Below the pieces are notes generated by a model. It searched no databases and was not told where the DNA came from. It was given only the letters and a program-made list of their open reading frames with translations. A stretch of DNA of 64,000 nt from a virus, in IMG/VR virus record IMGVR_UViG_3300050821_002122, positions 124,001-188,000 of that record; one strand, written 5' to 3'. This document shows, piece by piece, positions 1 through 8,333 of this stretch. Numbering within the stretch: the first letter of the stretch is position 1; each line of letters begins with the position of its first letter. The translations under genes were made by a program, and so were the position numbers.

Positions 1-351
1 CCTGTTATAGTTTAGCCGCATACCACTAAGTTCAGAGCCGTAAGTCAACGCCCAGGCGACTGGATTTGTCAGATCGCAGTCGCCCTCATAAAGCATGGTG
101 AGCATTTCCCTAACAACGTCTTGAACTTGGATTTCGCTGGCAGCCCAGAATATGAAATTTAGGACTTCATGTTCAAAAATAACGAACCGCGGGCTAGAGG
201 CACCCGCAGCAAGTGCAACGGTAATACGAGTATTAGCCCACGGGCTAACCAACTCGTCAACGAACAGCATGTAAATCTGTTGGTTCAAATGGTCCGATAT
301 ATAAATCCTGTCTACCTCTACCTGTTCTATGCTGTAGCGGCTTCCTTGCAT
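1..351 (-). CDS. Hypothetical protein, truncated by the window edge
   Basis: Reading leftward from the ATG at 351, 117 codons stay open to the window edge, so the C-terminus is missing. A GGAG ribosome site lies 5 bases before the ATG. The start overlaps the last 25 bases of the DNA polymerase gene, so the two are probably translationally coupled. Nothing in the visible part identifies a family; it is mixed alpha/beta in composition with an aromatic-rich middle. Confidence 0.75.
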   Translation of the reverse strand, partial: MQGSRYSIEQVEVDRIYISDHLNQQIYMLFVDELVSPWANTRITVALAAGASSPRFVIFEHEVLNFIFWAASEIQVQDVVREMLTMLYEGDCDLTNPVAWALTYGSELSGMRLNYNR

Positions 352-3300
352 TTAGACTCCTTGCCCTTATGAATGTAGATTGGCCGGATAGCTTCTACAA
401 TCTGCTTGTCCAGGTCGCTCACATTCAGTAGAGGATAATGTTTTTGTAGCCAATGACGGCATTTTTTATTAGCCCAAGGTTTGAAGATTTCTTGTAGCAC
501 ATCCTGTTCGGTTCTACCATCAGCCAACAGGCCAAGCTCTGCCGCTTCTTTTATAGAAGCCTGTATGCCAGAAACAATACTAGGTAAAGACCAATCCCAC
601 TTATGAGTAATGTCATCACGCGCCCCAAACTCCAACTCGATCTCAGGCTCTACCGGAAACTTGAAGTTGAATTCACGTTCGTAGGCCTCAGTTACACCGT
701 AAGTTGCACACCACTGGAGAATATGTGCATATGGAATAACCATAGCATACGGCACCGAATAGTAGTTCGCATCGTGAACGGCTCGATTGTACGGCACACG
801 TAACGACCATGCGTCATATTCAATACCCAGCAGTTCGCAAATCTGAGGCAAACGTTTGTAATAGTGTTCCATAATGATGCGACCAGCTTTGACGCCAATC
901 TCGGATGCCCAACCTTGGATTGGGGCATTGGAACCTCTACGCACTTGCTGCGCAATGATCTTCTTATCGCCCGTCATTGCAGCGAATAGGTGACGAATAC
1001 GACCGATTGGCGAGAATACGATGTACAGTTCTTCCGCCATCTTTTTCGTCTTGTTGGTCCAAGCACCAGCCTTCTTGAACTCAGCAAAGATTTTGTCGAT
1101 AAGACCTTGAGCGAACGGTGTGCGATCCTCCGCCAGCAAGTCCTTTAACTTCTTCTCGGCCTCAGCAGCCACCTTAGCAGGTGTCTCTTTGTTGCCAATC
1201 GTTGACATCAGTTCCAGCTTATCACCAGTCTTCGTGTCTTCGCCCAAGGTGGCCGCAGACTTACCGTAAATCAGACCGAAGATAATAGCCTTAATCGCAT
1301 CACGAAGGGGATGGTCTTTATCCACGATCTTGTTTAGCAACCGCTTCACGTTCAGGATATGGATATCACCGCGCAACTTTATATCAGCTAAAGCCTTTAC
1401 ACTTGGATGGCGGTAATCACCATCATCTTCGGCCATTGAATACATACCATCATTTGCGAATTCTGCATGATACTTCTTCGCAGCTTTGACGTAGGCCTTA
1501 TGTGCCAATTCTTGTGAGCCAAAGACACCTAAGTGCTTTACCTTTTTACGTGGACTCGGTTTTATCTGTGCTACCCAACTGCCTGCTTTCGGCCCAGGAT
1601 AAACACCTTTGTAACCAGAGCTAGTTTTTGTGGAATCAGTTCTGCGGTTTCTTGAATTCTCCAACCTAGTTGCTGGTCGTAGATTATTAATGCGATTGTT
1701 AAACGGATTGTTGTCTTTGTGGTCTACTTCAACTGGAAGGTACCCGTAAACCAGCAAAAAGGCTATTCTATGTGCTCTATACAACTCACCATTTAGGGAT
1801 AGGTACCACGAATCTTTACGTTTGGAGCCTGCCACACTTCCTATAGGTGTATTGCGGCTGCGAGCTTGTTTCCAGGTGAATTTTCCACTATCTGGGTCGT
1901 AAATAAACCACTCATCCATGAGTTTTTTTAGGTCTTTATCTTCTTGCGGAATACCAGGGATAGCTATATATGCCTGCCGCAATTTCTGACCAATGCGGAA
2001 AATACCAGCCAGCACATCGTCAAGTCCAACGTAAGACCACACACGTACCTCATGCGCGGAATAATCGTAACGCATGAGCAGATAGCCCTTAGGCGTAATG
2101 AACATGTGCTTGATGATCTTGGCCAATTTACCACGAGATGGAATCGTTTGCAAGCTTGGGTTCTTCGATGCCAGTCGCCCTGTAGCGACATCGAAATACG
2201 AATAGTCGGGTCGCAGATGATGGTCTTCAATACTGTCCGCATTAGAGCGGAGTTTTTTCAGCCAACCCTTAGCATAGGTGCCCAGCAGCTTAGAGAGTTT
2301 CGAGTAATCACCGTAGGCTGCTACGACCTGATTCTTATCCTTGTTGGCGGCAACAAAGGCTTTGTCGACCGACGATTCACCCTGCTTGGTCGTGTTGACC
2401 GGCTCGTAACCCATGACATCGAAGAATAGAGTACGCAAGTGATTACCCTTGCTAAGACTCAATGCCCAATTCAATGCCTTGGCTCTCGCTTTGCCGAACA
2501 GTCCTTTGGTTTTCAAACCGCTCTTAGCAAGTATGATATCGTTTGCCTTCACCGCCTCCGGGAACACACGGAATGCATTGCTGAGATTTTTCATCTCAGT
2601 ACGAAGCGGACTTTCTGTGGAGGTGAGATACTTCAGGTACTTCGCATCTATCAAGGACCCATCTTCGCGCAGGTGACTCAGTTGATGGACGGTATCGGAC
2701 ATTTGGTACTGCATATGACGTACGAAATACTCACCATAAGGCTTACCATCGATCAGCTGGTGATCTGCCATCTTGATCTGTTCTTGGCGCATTGCGAGAA
2801 TCGATACTACGTCCATGGCGGCATAGCGCAAGAAGTGCTTGTCGTTGGGCTTGATGTTACCGCAAGTGTTGCGATCTTCCTTGCTGAACTTCGTAGTCTC
2901 GCGGTAGTAGAAGTCGTTGCGATAGCTGCATAGCACAGCAGCCAAGTTACCTGGCTTTGATCCGAAGTTCGACAGCTCGACGATATTTTCATCGAGGTCA
3001 TGCTCACCCGCGATGATATCCCATGCGCGGTGTAGAATGATTGGTATCTTGAAATAGCGACGTATGACTCGCAGATCGTAGGGACCGTTAAAGAACACAA
3101 ACTCTTTAAGACCCTTCTTTTCTGCCTCACTGAAAAATGCCTTCAGTTCACGGCGTATGTATGCAAGTTCCTCTTTGGTCCACGGTGTCATTGGGTGGCT
3201 CAATGGAAGCACGTACCCGACGTCGGGATTCAATTCGGTGGCGAACTGCATCGTGTAGATTTTATTGAAGTGGACTGAGAGGTCTTTAGTCTCCGTATCC

Positions 3301-3998
3301 AATGCAATAGTCTTCGACTTGCGCAGGCGTACCATCAGCTTGTCGAATAATTCTATGGTGCCGATGTACTTAGGTTTAGGTTCCACGTGACCAATGTCAT
3401 GCGGATGTTTACCCAGCAATAGATTGTTCAAGTGTCTGCACCAGAAGCCCAGCAGATTGGCATACTTACCGTCTTTCTCCAACAATCGGCTGAAGTCCAA
3501 CGTCGATACGACTTTCAACTTCAGATCATGCGACTTGAGGTCATGGACCCATCCGCGCTTGTAGGTATGCTTCTCTACCTGCGGCCACATAGCGTTCATG
3601 GCTTCGTCACCGGAGACCAGTACATGCGTCGGCTGTAGTTTCTCAATAAGCTTGTGCATGTGGGCAGCGAACTCAAGTTCTGCTTGCTTGCGGGCTTTGC
3701 CCTTCAGGTGAAGGTGCCGTTTCTGATTGAAGTTCGCTACTGCGTAAGAAGCCTCGGCTGCACCTTCTTTGTAGGAGCGCACAATACCCCTGGTATACTT
3801 GATCGCGTTCTTGAATGCTGTGTTGACATTGCGGTCTTGAAGCAACCCTCGTGCTTTGAGATCGCGGCCGTCAACCGTTTGTAGGCATACCAGTACGCGC
3901 TTCTTACTTTGCTTCCAGTCAGAGCAACGAGGCATATGCAGATTGTATGCGTCCTCGTCCTCATATGGAAACTTGAATGTGGTCTCAAGCATATGCAC
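327..3998 (-). CDS. Family A DNA polymerase with 3'-5' exonuclease and an in-frame HNH-AP2 endonuclease insertion
   Basis: Replicative phage DNA polymerase, 1223 residues, unusually long for the family. Proofreading exonuclease motifs are seen in order: DTET near residue 233, NGPYDL near 305 and YAAMD near 393. Polymerase motif A (DYSAHEVR) lies near residue 646 and motif B (R-x3-K-x3-F-x3-YG as RDAIKAIIFGLIYG) near 900. Motif C reads VHDA near 1074, where most relatives have HDE. Between motifs A and B, about residues 683-850 form a complete HNH-AP2 homing endonuclease: DPDSGKFTWK start, VDHKDNN core, then an AP2-like SGYKGV...GVF segment. No intein splicing blocks are visible. The first 210 residues may be a uracil-glycosylase-like domain, as in some phage polymerases, but this is weak. 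The ATG at 3998 lies 20 bases downstream of an AGTAAATA box and after a terminator, so this gene probably starts its own transcript. Confidence 0.95.
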   Translation of the reverse strand: MHMLETTFKFPYEDEDAYNLHMPRCSDWKQSKKRVLVCLQTVDGRDLKARGLLQDRNVNTAFKNAIKYTRGIVRSYKEGAAEASYAVANFNQKRHLHLKGKARKQAELEFAAHMHKLIEKLQPTHVLVSGDEAMNAMWPQVEKHTYKRGWVHDLKSHDLKLKVVSTLDFSRLLEKDGKYANLLGFWCRHLNNLLLGKHPHDIGHVEPKPKYIGTIELFDKLMVRLRKSKTIALDTETKDLSVHFNKIYTMQFATELNPDVGYVLPLSHPMTPWTKEELAYIRRELKAFFSEAEKKGLKEFVFFNGPYDLRVIRRYFKIPIILHRAWDIIAGEHDLDENIVELSNFGSKPGNLAAVLCSYRNDFYYRETTKFSKEDRNTCGNIKPNDKHFLRYAAMDVVSILAMRQEQIKMADHQLIDGKPYGEYFVRHMQYQMSDTVHQLSHLREDGSLIDAKYLKYLTSTESPLRTEMKNLSNAFRVFPEAVKANDIILAKSGLKTKGLFGKARAKALNWALSLSKGNHLRTLFFDVMGYEPVNTTKQGESSVDKAFVAANKDKNQVVAAYGDYSKLSKLLGTYAKGWLKKLRSNADSIEDHHLRPDYSYFDVATGRLASKNPSLQTIPSRGKLAKIIKHMFITPKGYLLMRYDYSAHEVRVWSYVGLDDVLAGIFRIGQKLRQAYIAIPGIPQEDKDLKKLMDEWFIYDPDSGKFTWKQARSRNTPIGSVAGSKRKDSWYLSLNGELYRAHRIAFLLVYGYLPVEVDHKDNNPFNNRINNLRPATRLENSRNRRTDSTKTSSGYKGVYPGPKAGSWVAQIKPSPRKKVKHLGVFGSQELAHKAYVKAAKKYHAEFANDGMYSMAEDDGDYRHPSVKALADIKLRGDIHILNVKRLLNKIVDKDHPLRDAIKAIIFGLIYGKSAATLGEDTKTGDKLELMSTIGNKETPAKVAAEAEKKLKDLLAEDRTPFAQGLIDKIFAEFKKAGAWTNKTKKMAEELYIVFSPIGRIRHLFAAMTGDKKIIAQQVRRGSNAPIQGWASEIGVKAGRIIMEHYYKRLPQICELLGIEYDAWSLRVPYNRAVHDANYYSVPYAMVIPYAHILQWCATYGVTEAYEREFNFKFPVEPEIELEFGARDDITHKWDWSLPSIVSGIQASIKEAAELGLLADGRTEQDVLQEIFKPWANKKCRHWLQKHYPLLNVSDLDKQIVEAIRPIYIHKGKESKCKEAATA

Positions 3999-4018
3999 CT
4001 CTGTGTGATCGATATATC

Positions 4019-4026
4019 TATTTACT
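4019..4026 (-). promoter_or_regulatory. AGTAAATA box upstream of DNA polymerase
   Basis: The minus strand reads AGTAAATA 20 bases before the polymerase ATG. The same octamer recurs in intergenic positions on both strands of this window and resembles the T4 late promoter TATAAATA. A promoter role is inferred from position and repetition. Confidence 0.5.
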
Positions 4027-4038
4027 AGGCCACAATAG

Positions 4039-4075
4039 GAAAAAGCGACTGCTCTTGGTAGAGTCAGTCGCTTCT
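4039..4075 (-). terminator. Factor-independent terminator
   Basis: AAGCGACTG and CAGTCGCTT pair across a loop that itself holds a CTC/GAG extension. On the minus strand the stem is followed by CTTTTTCC. It ends the transcript of the leftward genes entering from 4086 and upstream. Confidence 0.85.
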
Positions 4076-4085
4076 TGGTTAGAAT

Positions 4086-4367
4086 CTAGCTTGAGGTTGC
4101 AGGACCTCCCCAATACGTAGCGATAGTCTTGCCGGCCTCATTCATCACATACGCATTCCCGTAGAGAACCAACTTCTCCCGGCGTTCACTGTTGTAATCG
4201 ATGGTCAGCGTTCGTGGATACTTGGTATGAAAATCTCCGAGGTCAGGGTCTTGCGCCTCCATGTTGAACTTGATTTGTGCTGCATCAGGAATTTGGATGA
4301 TACGGAATCCTTTTACAGGATCGGTGTCAGGCAAGTCCTCGTCGGCCATGAGTTTCAGGTATAACAT
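4086..4367 (-). CDS. Hypothetical protein (93 aa)
   Basis: No family recognised. The ATG at 4367 has an AGGAGA site 6 bases upstream. The protein is acidic at the N-terminus, and its C-terminal half is rich in alternating hydrophobic residues suggesting beta strands (around KLVLYGNAYVMNE). It is the last gene before a strong terminator. Confidence 0.85.
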   Translation of the reverse strand: MLYLKLMADEDLPDTDPVKGFRIIQIPDAAQIKFNMEAQDPDLGDFHTKYPRTLTIDYNSERREKLVLYGNAYVMNEAGKTIATYWGGPATSS

Positions 4368-4426
4368 ATAGTTCTCCTAGTAGTGGTAAGTGGCTACAGT
4401 TTCGGTCGATAGCCTTGGACCTGAAC

Positions 4427-4786
4427 TTAGATACGCAGCATCGCCGTAGCGTCACTGAGGCGTTCGGTGATATTCTTGACGCGACACAGAAGGTGCTCAA
4501 GGTCTTGCTCGATTGGAGTCATCGCACGTGAAGGTTCTTCGTTACCACCTACTGCGTCTCTGCTGTCCATCAGCGAGATCGGTGCCAGTCGGTTGACGTG
4601 TTCGATCAGGACCTGTTCAGCATTGTACAACGCTACGCCGATCTCCTCGATGAACTCTTTCGTAGGTGAGATACGCGCCGCCTCAGGAACCTTGGTCAGC
4701 GTGCCAGTGCCAACCCCAGTATTTTGGGAGCCAGTCATAGCAGAACGGATTGAAGTGCCGACGATCATTGTCTTTTTAGATGCCAT
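4427..4786 (-). CDS. Hypothetical protein (119 aa)
   Basis: No family recognised. The first 40 residues are Ser/Thr/Gly-rich and probably disordered. The remainder is predicted helical with heptad-like spacing (IEQDLEHLLCRVKNITERL). An AGGAGAAT site precedes the ATG. The next upstream gene (4801-5142) has a similar helical core, so the two may be distant relatives, but the similarity is weak. Confidence 0.85.
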   Translation of the reverse strand: MASKKTMIVGTSIRSAMTGSQNTGVGTGTLTKVPEAARISPTKEFIEEIGVALYNAEQVLIEHVNRLAPISLMDSRDAVGGNEEPSRAMTPIEQDLEHLLCRVKNITERLSDATAMLRI

Positions 4787-4800
4787 AGTATTCTCCTGAG

Positions 4801-5142
4801 TTAGCCGATGAAGTTACGGCGAATTTGTGCCAGCCAGCGCGTGCGACGCTCGACTTCGCGGCTCATGTTGCGCAGTTGGTTCTGATATCCGGTGGCCGAC
4901 GATGACGTAGGTGGTATTTTCGATTCTTCCTCTTTGCACTCTTCTGACTCATCGAATAAATCTGGATTCACCAACGGCTTAACCGTGGCAGTCAGCAGTT
5001 CGGATTCTGCTCGTAAGTTATCGACAGCTTCGATCAGGTGGTTGAAGTCTGCTTGCAGGGGAGTAAGCGGACCACTGTCTCCTGGGACAACTTCGGGCAA
5101 TTCTGCGACACGTTCTTTTGCTTTGGATTTACGGGTAGTCAT
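4801..5142 (-). CDS. Hypothetical protein (113 aa)
   Basis: No family recognised. It has a basic N-terminal tip (TTRKSKAKER), a helical middle (LQADFNHLIEAVDNLRAESELL), an acidic Glu/Cys stretch near residue 70 and a basic, aromatic C-terminus. It overlaps the upstream gene by ATGA, indicating coupled translation. Confidence 0.85.
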   Translation of the reverse strand: MTTRKSKAKERVAELPEVVPGDSGPLTPLQADFNHLIEAVDNLRAESELLTATVKPLVNPDLFDESEECKEEESKIPPTSSSATGYQNQLRNMSREVERRTRWLAQIRRNFIG

Positions 5143-5534
5143 GATACCTCCTTATAGATGATGCCGACATTTATTTCAGCGCCGACATGGTCATGTGAAA
5201 AATAGAAACGTGGGTACTGCAGGCACAACTCTACATGTATCAAACGTTCTGGTTTGCCGATATAGTGCCGATGCTTGATGAACCTATCACCATTAGTTTG
5301 CATATCGAGTAGAATTGCATTCACCATTGCGTCCAGTATCTGATTCTCGTACATACCTTCAGCGAAAGGGACATCAACGTCAAACCAATTGGTGATCGAT
5401 TGTTTGTTGAAGTATTCGTCTTGTGCCGGATCATGAGGCGGTGCCATCTTGATGACGACGTTCTCGTATTCGATGCCCAAACGTTGGGCAAGCAAGCGGC
5501 CGAAAGCCTCTGCCTCCAGATAACATTTACTCAT
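5139..5534 (-). CDS. Hypothetical protein (131 aa)
   Basis: No family recognised. The N-terminus is helical, followed by a His/Tyr-rich C-terminal half ending in beta-strand-like sequence (HVELCLQYPRFYFSHDHVG). Its size and C-terminal pattern resemble the neighbouring 128-residue protein at 5544, so the two may be diverged paralogues. Its stop overlaps the start of the gene at 5142. Confidence 0.85.
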   Translation of the reverse strand: MSKCYLEAEAFGRLLAQRLGIEYENVVIKMAPPHDPAQDEYFNKQSITNWFDVDVPFAEGMYENQILDAMVNAILLDMQTNGDRFIKHRHYIGKPERLIHVELCLQYPRFYFSHDHVGAEINVGIIYKEVS

Positions 5535-5543
5535 AGTGACCTC

Positions 5544-5930
5544 TCAGATTACGCCGAGATAACTCTCGATCTCGATGCGCAGATGACCCGCAGGGGATAT
5601 ATAGAACATTGGTAAGCGTGAGTAGAACCACACTGAGGGGTTATGCATTTTGGCCTCAGCATGAGCATGGATACAGTCTGCAATGCGGTCAAGAGTTGCC
5701 TTGACCAAGCGCGTGGTGATGTGGTCTTGCGTCAGATCGTGTATGGTAAACACATGCTGCTCTCTGTAAGCAGGTAGTATTATGAATTTCTTTGGTCCAC
5801 CGATCATTGGTGCAGCGCTCAAGTCCCATGCTGTATTGATAGCGAACAGGTTTGGAACCTGCTTCATAAGCGCAGGCTCTACCTTGCTACGTGCCAACTC
5901 ATATGGATCAAGGGTTATCCAATCATCCAT
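5544..5930 (-). CDS. Hypothetical protein (128 aa)
   Basis: No family recognised. A central helix (TRLVKATLDRIADCIHAHAEAK) is followed by strand-like sequence ending LRIEIESYLGVI. The ATG at 5930 lies one base after the stop of the 32-residue minigene at 5932-6030, which is consistent with termination-reinitiation. Confidence 0.85.
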   Translation of the reverse strand: MDDWITLDPYELARSKVEPALMKQVPNLFAINTAWDLSAAPMIGGPKKFIILPAYREQHVFTIHDLTQDHITTRLVKATLDRIADCIHAHAEAKMHNPSVWFYSRLPMFYISPAGHLRIEIESYLGVI

Positions 5931-5931
5931 G

Positions 5932-6030
5932 TTATTCCTCGGTCTTCGTTTCTATCACTGTCAGTTCGGCTGTGACCATACCGTTGAGGTTTGCTTTGAT
6001 TGCGTTGGAGACGGTTTCGGGTAAGCTCAT
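5932..6030 (-). CDS. Small coupled protein (32 aa)
   Basis: This very short reading frame encodes a 32-residue peptide that is Thr/Glu-rich at its C-terminus (ELTVIETKTEE). Its ATG overlaps the stop of the upstream gene as ATGA and its TAA lies one base before the next ATG. Without it there would be a gap of about 100 bases in an otherwise seamless operon. The codon pattern looks coding. No function is known. Confidence 0.6.
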   Translation of the reverse strand: MSLPETVSNAIKANLNGMVTAELTVIETKTEE

Positions 6031-6353
6031 GATATTCCTTTGAGAGGGTTATTGCTTTCGATATAGATATTTGGTTCAACAAATGCAGGTGCTTGAACTA
6101 CTTCGATGCCTTCGATTAAGAAAGACACCACACTACGATAGACCGACCGCCTGCAATCCGACTTTGCTAGAAAGCATTGGTCTACATTCAGATGCGAATT
6201 CTGATTCAGAAAGAAGTCACCTTTCTTCAAGTCCTTGAAATATGCTGGTACCCAATTATTGTTGTACCAAATTTCTATGCACCTGTCGTTAGGCCCATCC
6301 TGTTCCGTGGACCACACACGGGTTACTACTGCCGTTCTTGTTACTAGGTCCAT
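6027..6353 (-). CDS. Hypothetical protein (108 aa)
   Basis: No family recognised. The sequence is mostly beta-strand-like with several Trp/Tyr residues (CIEIWYNNNWVPAYFKDLKKGD) and the look of a small barrel or SH3-type fold. It is the first gene after a terminator and lies 37 bases downstream of an AGTAAATA box, so it probably opens a transcription unit running to 4086. Confidence 0.85.
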   Translation of the reverse strand: MDLVTRTAVVTRVWSTEQDGPNDRCIEIWYNNNWVPAYFKDLKKGDFFLNQNSHLNVDQCFLAKSDCRRSVYRSVVSFLIEGIEVVQAPAFVEPNIYIESNNPLKGIS

Positions 6354-6390
6354 ATTAATTCCTGATGTGAGTGGATTAACTGTGTTCTAG

Positions 6391-6398
6391 TATTTACT
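6391..6398 (-). promoter_or_regulatory. AGTAAATA box before the 6353 gene
   Basis: A minus-strand AGTAAATA lies 37 bases before the ATG at 6353, just downstream of the terminator that closes the previous unit. This position fits a promoter for the 6353-4086 gene group. Confidence 0.5.
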
Positions 6399-6403
6399 AG
6401 CCG

Positions 6404-6433
6404 AAGAAAAGGGCTCCCAATCGATGAGAGCCC
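6404..6433 (-). terminator. Factor-independent terminator
   Basis: GGGCTC (6411-6416) pairs with GAGCCC (6428-6433). On the minus strand the stem is followed by TTTTCTT. It closes the transcript of the 6441-6935 gene. Confidence 0.75.
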
Positions 6434-6440
6434 GTTGCCT

Positions 6441-6935
6441 TCATTTCTTTTGCAAGTGTTCGTACATCTTCTTCAGCGAAGACTGCACTATCGCTTTGCC
6501 TTCCTCGGTACGTATGAACGCCGGAAGATGTATGATGTTGTTGGACAGCCATACTTGTTGATCCGGCGTCAAATTATCGCCTATGGCAGAACGTAGTTGA
6601 TCGAAGAAAGCTTTCATTGGAGTTTCCTCTGGAAGAGTAGCGGTCGCTTCTGGGAACGGCGATGGCTCAGTGACAGCCGCAGGCGCAGGGGCAACCGCAT
6701 CTGGAAAAGGAGACGGCGGTGCTGCAATGGCCAGGGGTTGCGCGACTTGTGCAGTGAGGGGAGCGAACCTCTGCATCTCAGACGCGATCATGGCCTTCAT
6801 CGTAGCAGTCATGTCGGTTGTGCCGACTTGACCAAGAGCGGTGTTGTTGAGTTGACCTGCCATGTTCGATACATTGGCCAACTGTGATTGAATACTGGAC
6901 AGCATTTGCTGTATGTGATTAGCATCGTAAGCCAT
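6441..6935 (-). CDS. Hypothetical protein with Pro/Ala-rich linker (164 aa)
   Basis: No family recognised. An N-terminal helix of about 30 residues (IQQMLSSIQSQLANVSNM) is followed by a Pro/Ala-rich segment (about residues 70-105) with two copies of PSPFP, then a helical C-terminal domain of about 55 residues with LTPDQQVWLSNNI. It lies directly downstream of the Gly/Gln-rich protein and is likely co-transcribed with it. A virion or scaffold-like role is possible but not shown. Confidence 0.85.
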   Translation of the reverse strand: MAYDANHIQQMLSSIQSQLANVSNMAGQLNNTALGQVGTTDMTATMKAMIASEMQRFAPLTAQVAQPLAIAAPPSPFPDAVAPAPAAVTEPSPFPEATATLPEETPMKAFFDQLRSAIGDNLTPDQQVWLSNNIIHLPAFIRTEEGKAIVQSSLKKMYEHLQKK

Positions 6936-6955
6936 GATTACCTCCGTTGTAAGGA

Positions 6956-6977
6956 AAGGAGTGGGGCCCCACTCCTT
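6956..6977 (-). terminator. Perfect palindromic hairpin between two genes
   Basis: An 11-base arm (AAGGAGTGGGG) is followed by its exact complement with no unpaired centre, just after the stop of the 6987-8009 gene. There is no good T tract on the minus strand, so it may be a weak terminator, an attenuator or an mRNA end stabiliser. Confidence 0.45.
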
Positions 6978-6986
6978 CGTGTTACG

Positions 6987-8009
6987 TTATGCTACGTTGG
7001 TAGGATTGGCAGTCTGCGGGCCAGTAACGACAGCGCCGCTGTTACCGGCGATAACGTTGCTGTTAGTAGCGTGAGCAACCTGCACCAGGCCACCCAGAGT
7101 CTGGGCGATCTGAGCCAACAGGAAGCCCTGTTGTTGCTGTTGCTGTTGAGCCTGACCTTGTGCTTGTGCCTGAACTGCATTGGCCGTATTGTTGATGCTC
7201 AGACGCATTTCTGCGCCATCGGCGGCACGGCGACCTTCCGATTGCAGTTCGATGACGCGAGCATTCAACTCGTTGATACGGGTCGAATCCTCCAACTGGA
7301 AGCGCGAGAACAGCATGCCGCGCGTCTTGTCGCCATCGTTCTGGATTGCTTCGCGGGTTTGGCAACCCTGGGCCGATACGTTCTGGTTCAGGTTGCAGAT
7401 CGCAGTACCCAACAGAGCGCCGACGTTCTGCACCGTGTCTTTGGTATTTGCGAATGCTTGCTGCGTGCCCAGAGCCAAAGAGGCCAAGTCACGTTCCAGA
7501 GCGATGGTTTGTTGCAGCGTGACGTTGGTCAGGCCAGCAGCGGCGGATGCTACAGCAGCCTGGGTACGGCACTCGGACGCAGGGATCGATGCTTCAATCG
7601 AACCCAGTTTGGCCAGAATTTGTGTGTCGAAGATCGTGTCTTCGATGCGAGTTTCTGCGCGACCGCCTTCACCACCCTCACCACCACGACCACCGCGACG
7701 ACCGTTCATGAATTCACCTGCGAAGAAGCCGAGTGCAGCAGCACCCAGCATGCCGAAACCACCATCACGGCAATCACTGCCGCCTCGACGACCTTCTGCT
7801 GCCAGTGCTGGCAGAACCGATGCCCATATGCCGTCCATGTTGCCTCCTTTGCCGGTATCACCGAAAATGTTCACGTCAACTTTGTCTTTGATGCTGGTAC
7901 CTTCGCTCATGTTATCACCCATTTGGTTGAGTTTAGAAAGGATTGCGTCGGCACGCGCCTGGCTATGGCGCTCATGCGTGGGCAAATCTATCCCGTCAAT
8001 AGGGTCCAT
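6987..8009 (-). CDS. Gly- and Gln-rich probable structural or abundant protein (340 aa)
   Basis: No named family. The order of segments is: a helical N-terminus; an Ala/Gly hydrophobic patch (MLGAAALGFFAGEF) near residue 95; a GGRGGEGGEGG low-complexity run; a long helical region with repeated Thr/Gln/Asn patterns and conserved-looking Cys residues; a run of seven Gln near residue 295; and a Gly/Asn/Thr tail. Its long leader has three consecutive hairpins and duplicated promoter-like sequences upstream. This suggests high expression and a stabilised message, as for capsid or other abundant virion proteins, but that role is inferred only. Confidence 0.85.
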   Translation of the reverse strand: MDPIDGIDLPTHERHSQARADAILSKLNQMGDNMSEGTSIKDKVDVNIFGDTGKGGNMDGIWASVLPALAAEGRRGGSDCRDGGFGMLGAAALGFFAGEFMNGRRGGRGGEGGEGGRAETRIEDTIFDTQILAKLGSIEASIPASECRTQAAVASAAAGLTNVTLQQTIALERDLASLALGTQQAFANTKDTVQNVGALLGTAICNLNQNVSAQGCQTREAIQNDGDKTRGMLFSRFQLEDSTRINELNARVIELQSEGRRAADGAEMRLSINNTANAVQAQAQGQAQQQQQQQGFLLAQIAQTLGGLVQVAHATNSNVIAGNSGAVVTGPQTANPTNVA

Positions 8010-8222
8010 AAGTTCCTCCTTGTGTCCTATTGATTACGTCTAGCGATGAAAAGGCATCGCCACCTTTTGTCAACGGTGAGAGCCACCGTTAGCTTCGCCG
8101 CGTAGTGCGGCAAAACGAATCGATGGAGAAGGGAGTTGTATATTCTTGTTCTTGGTGAAGAGAGGAGTGTGTAGGGAAACACTGAGGCTGTTTTTAGCCT
8201 ATAGGTATAGGAGAAGGTGGAG

Positions 8223-8235
8223 GCCTATTTATGGC
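8223..8235 (-). promoter_or_regulatory. CATAAATA promoter-like box, copy 1
   Basis: The minus strand reads GCCATAAATAGGC, identical to the copy 111 bases further upstream. It resembles the T4 late consensus TATAAATA and the AGTAAATA boxes elsewhere in this window. Confidence 0.45.
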
Positions 8236-8333
8236 TCTGGTATAGCGGAGAAGGTGTCGCGGGTAAATCTGAGTATTATGGGAGAATTGCAGACGGTCGT
8301 TGTCGACCTGTAGATATTTGAGAGGAGGTAGAA

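Noticed and set aside
1445-1960. Group I intron or intein in the polymerase gene
   Set aside because: There is no non-coding core around the endonuclease, and the insertion lacks the N-terminal Cys/Ser block and C-terminal HN/QN block of inteins. An in-frame domain insertion fits better.
6888-8043. Two long plus-strand frames across the Gly/Gln-rich gene
   Set aside because: All well-supported genes in 1-18906 are leftward. These frames lack ribosome sites and cross the leader and palindrome of the real gene; they are antisense shadows.
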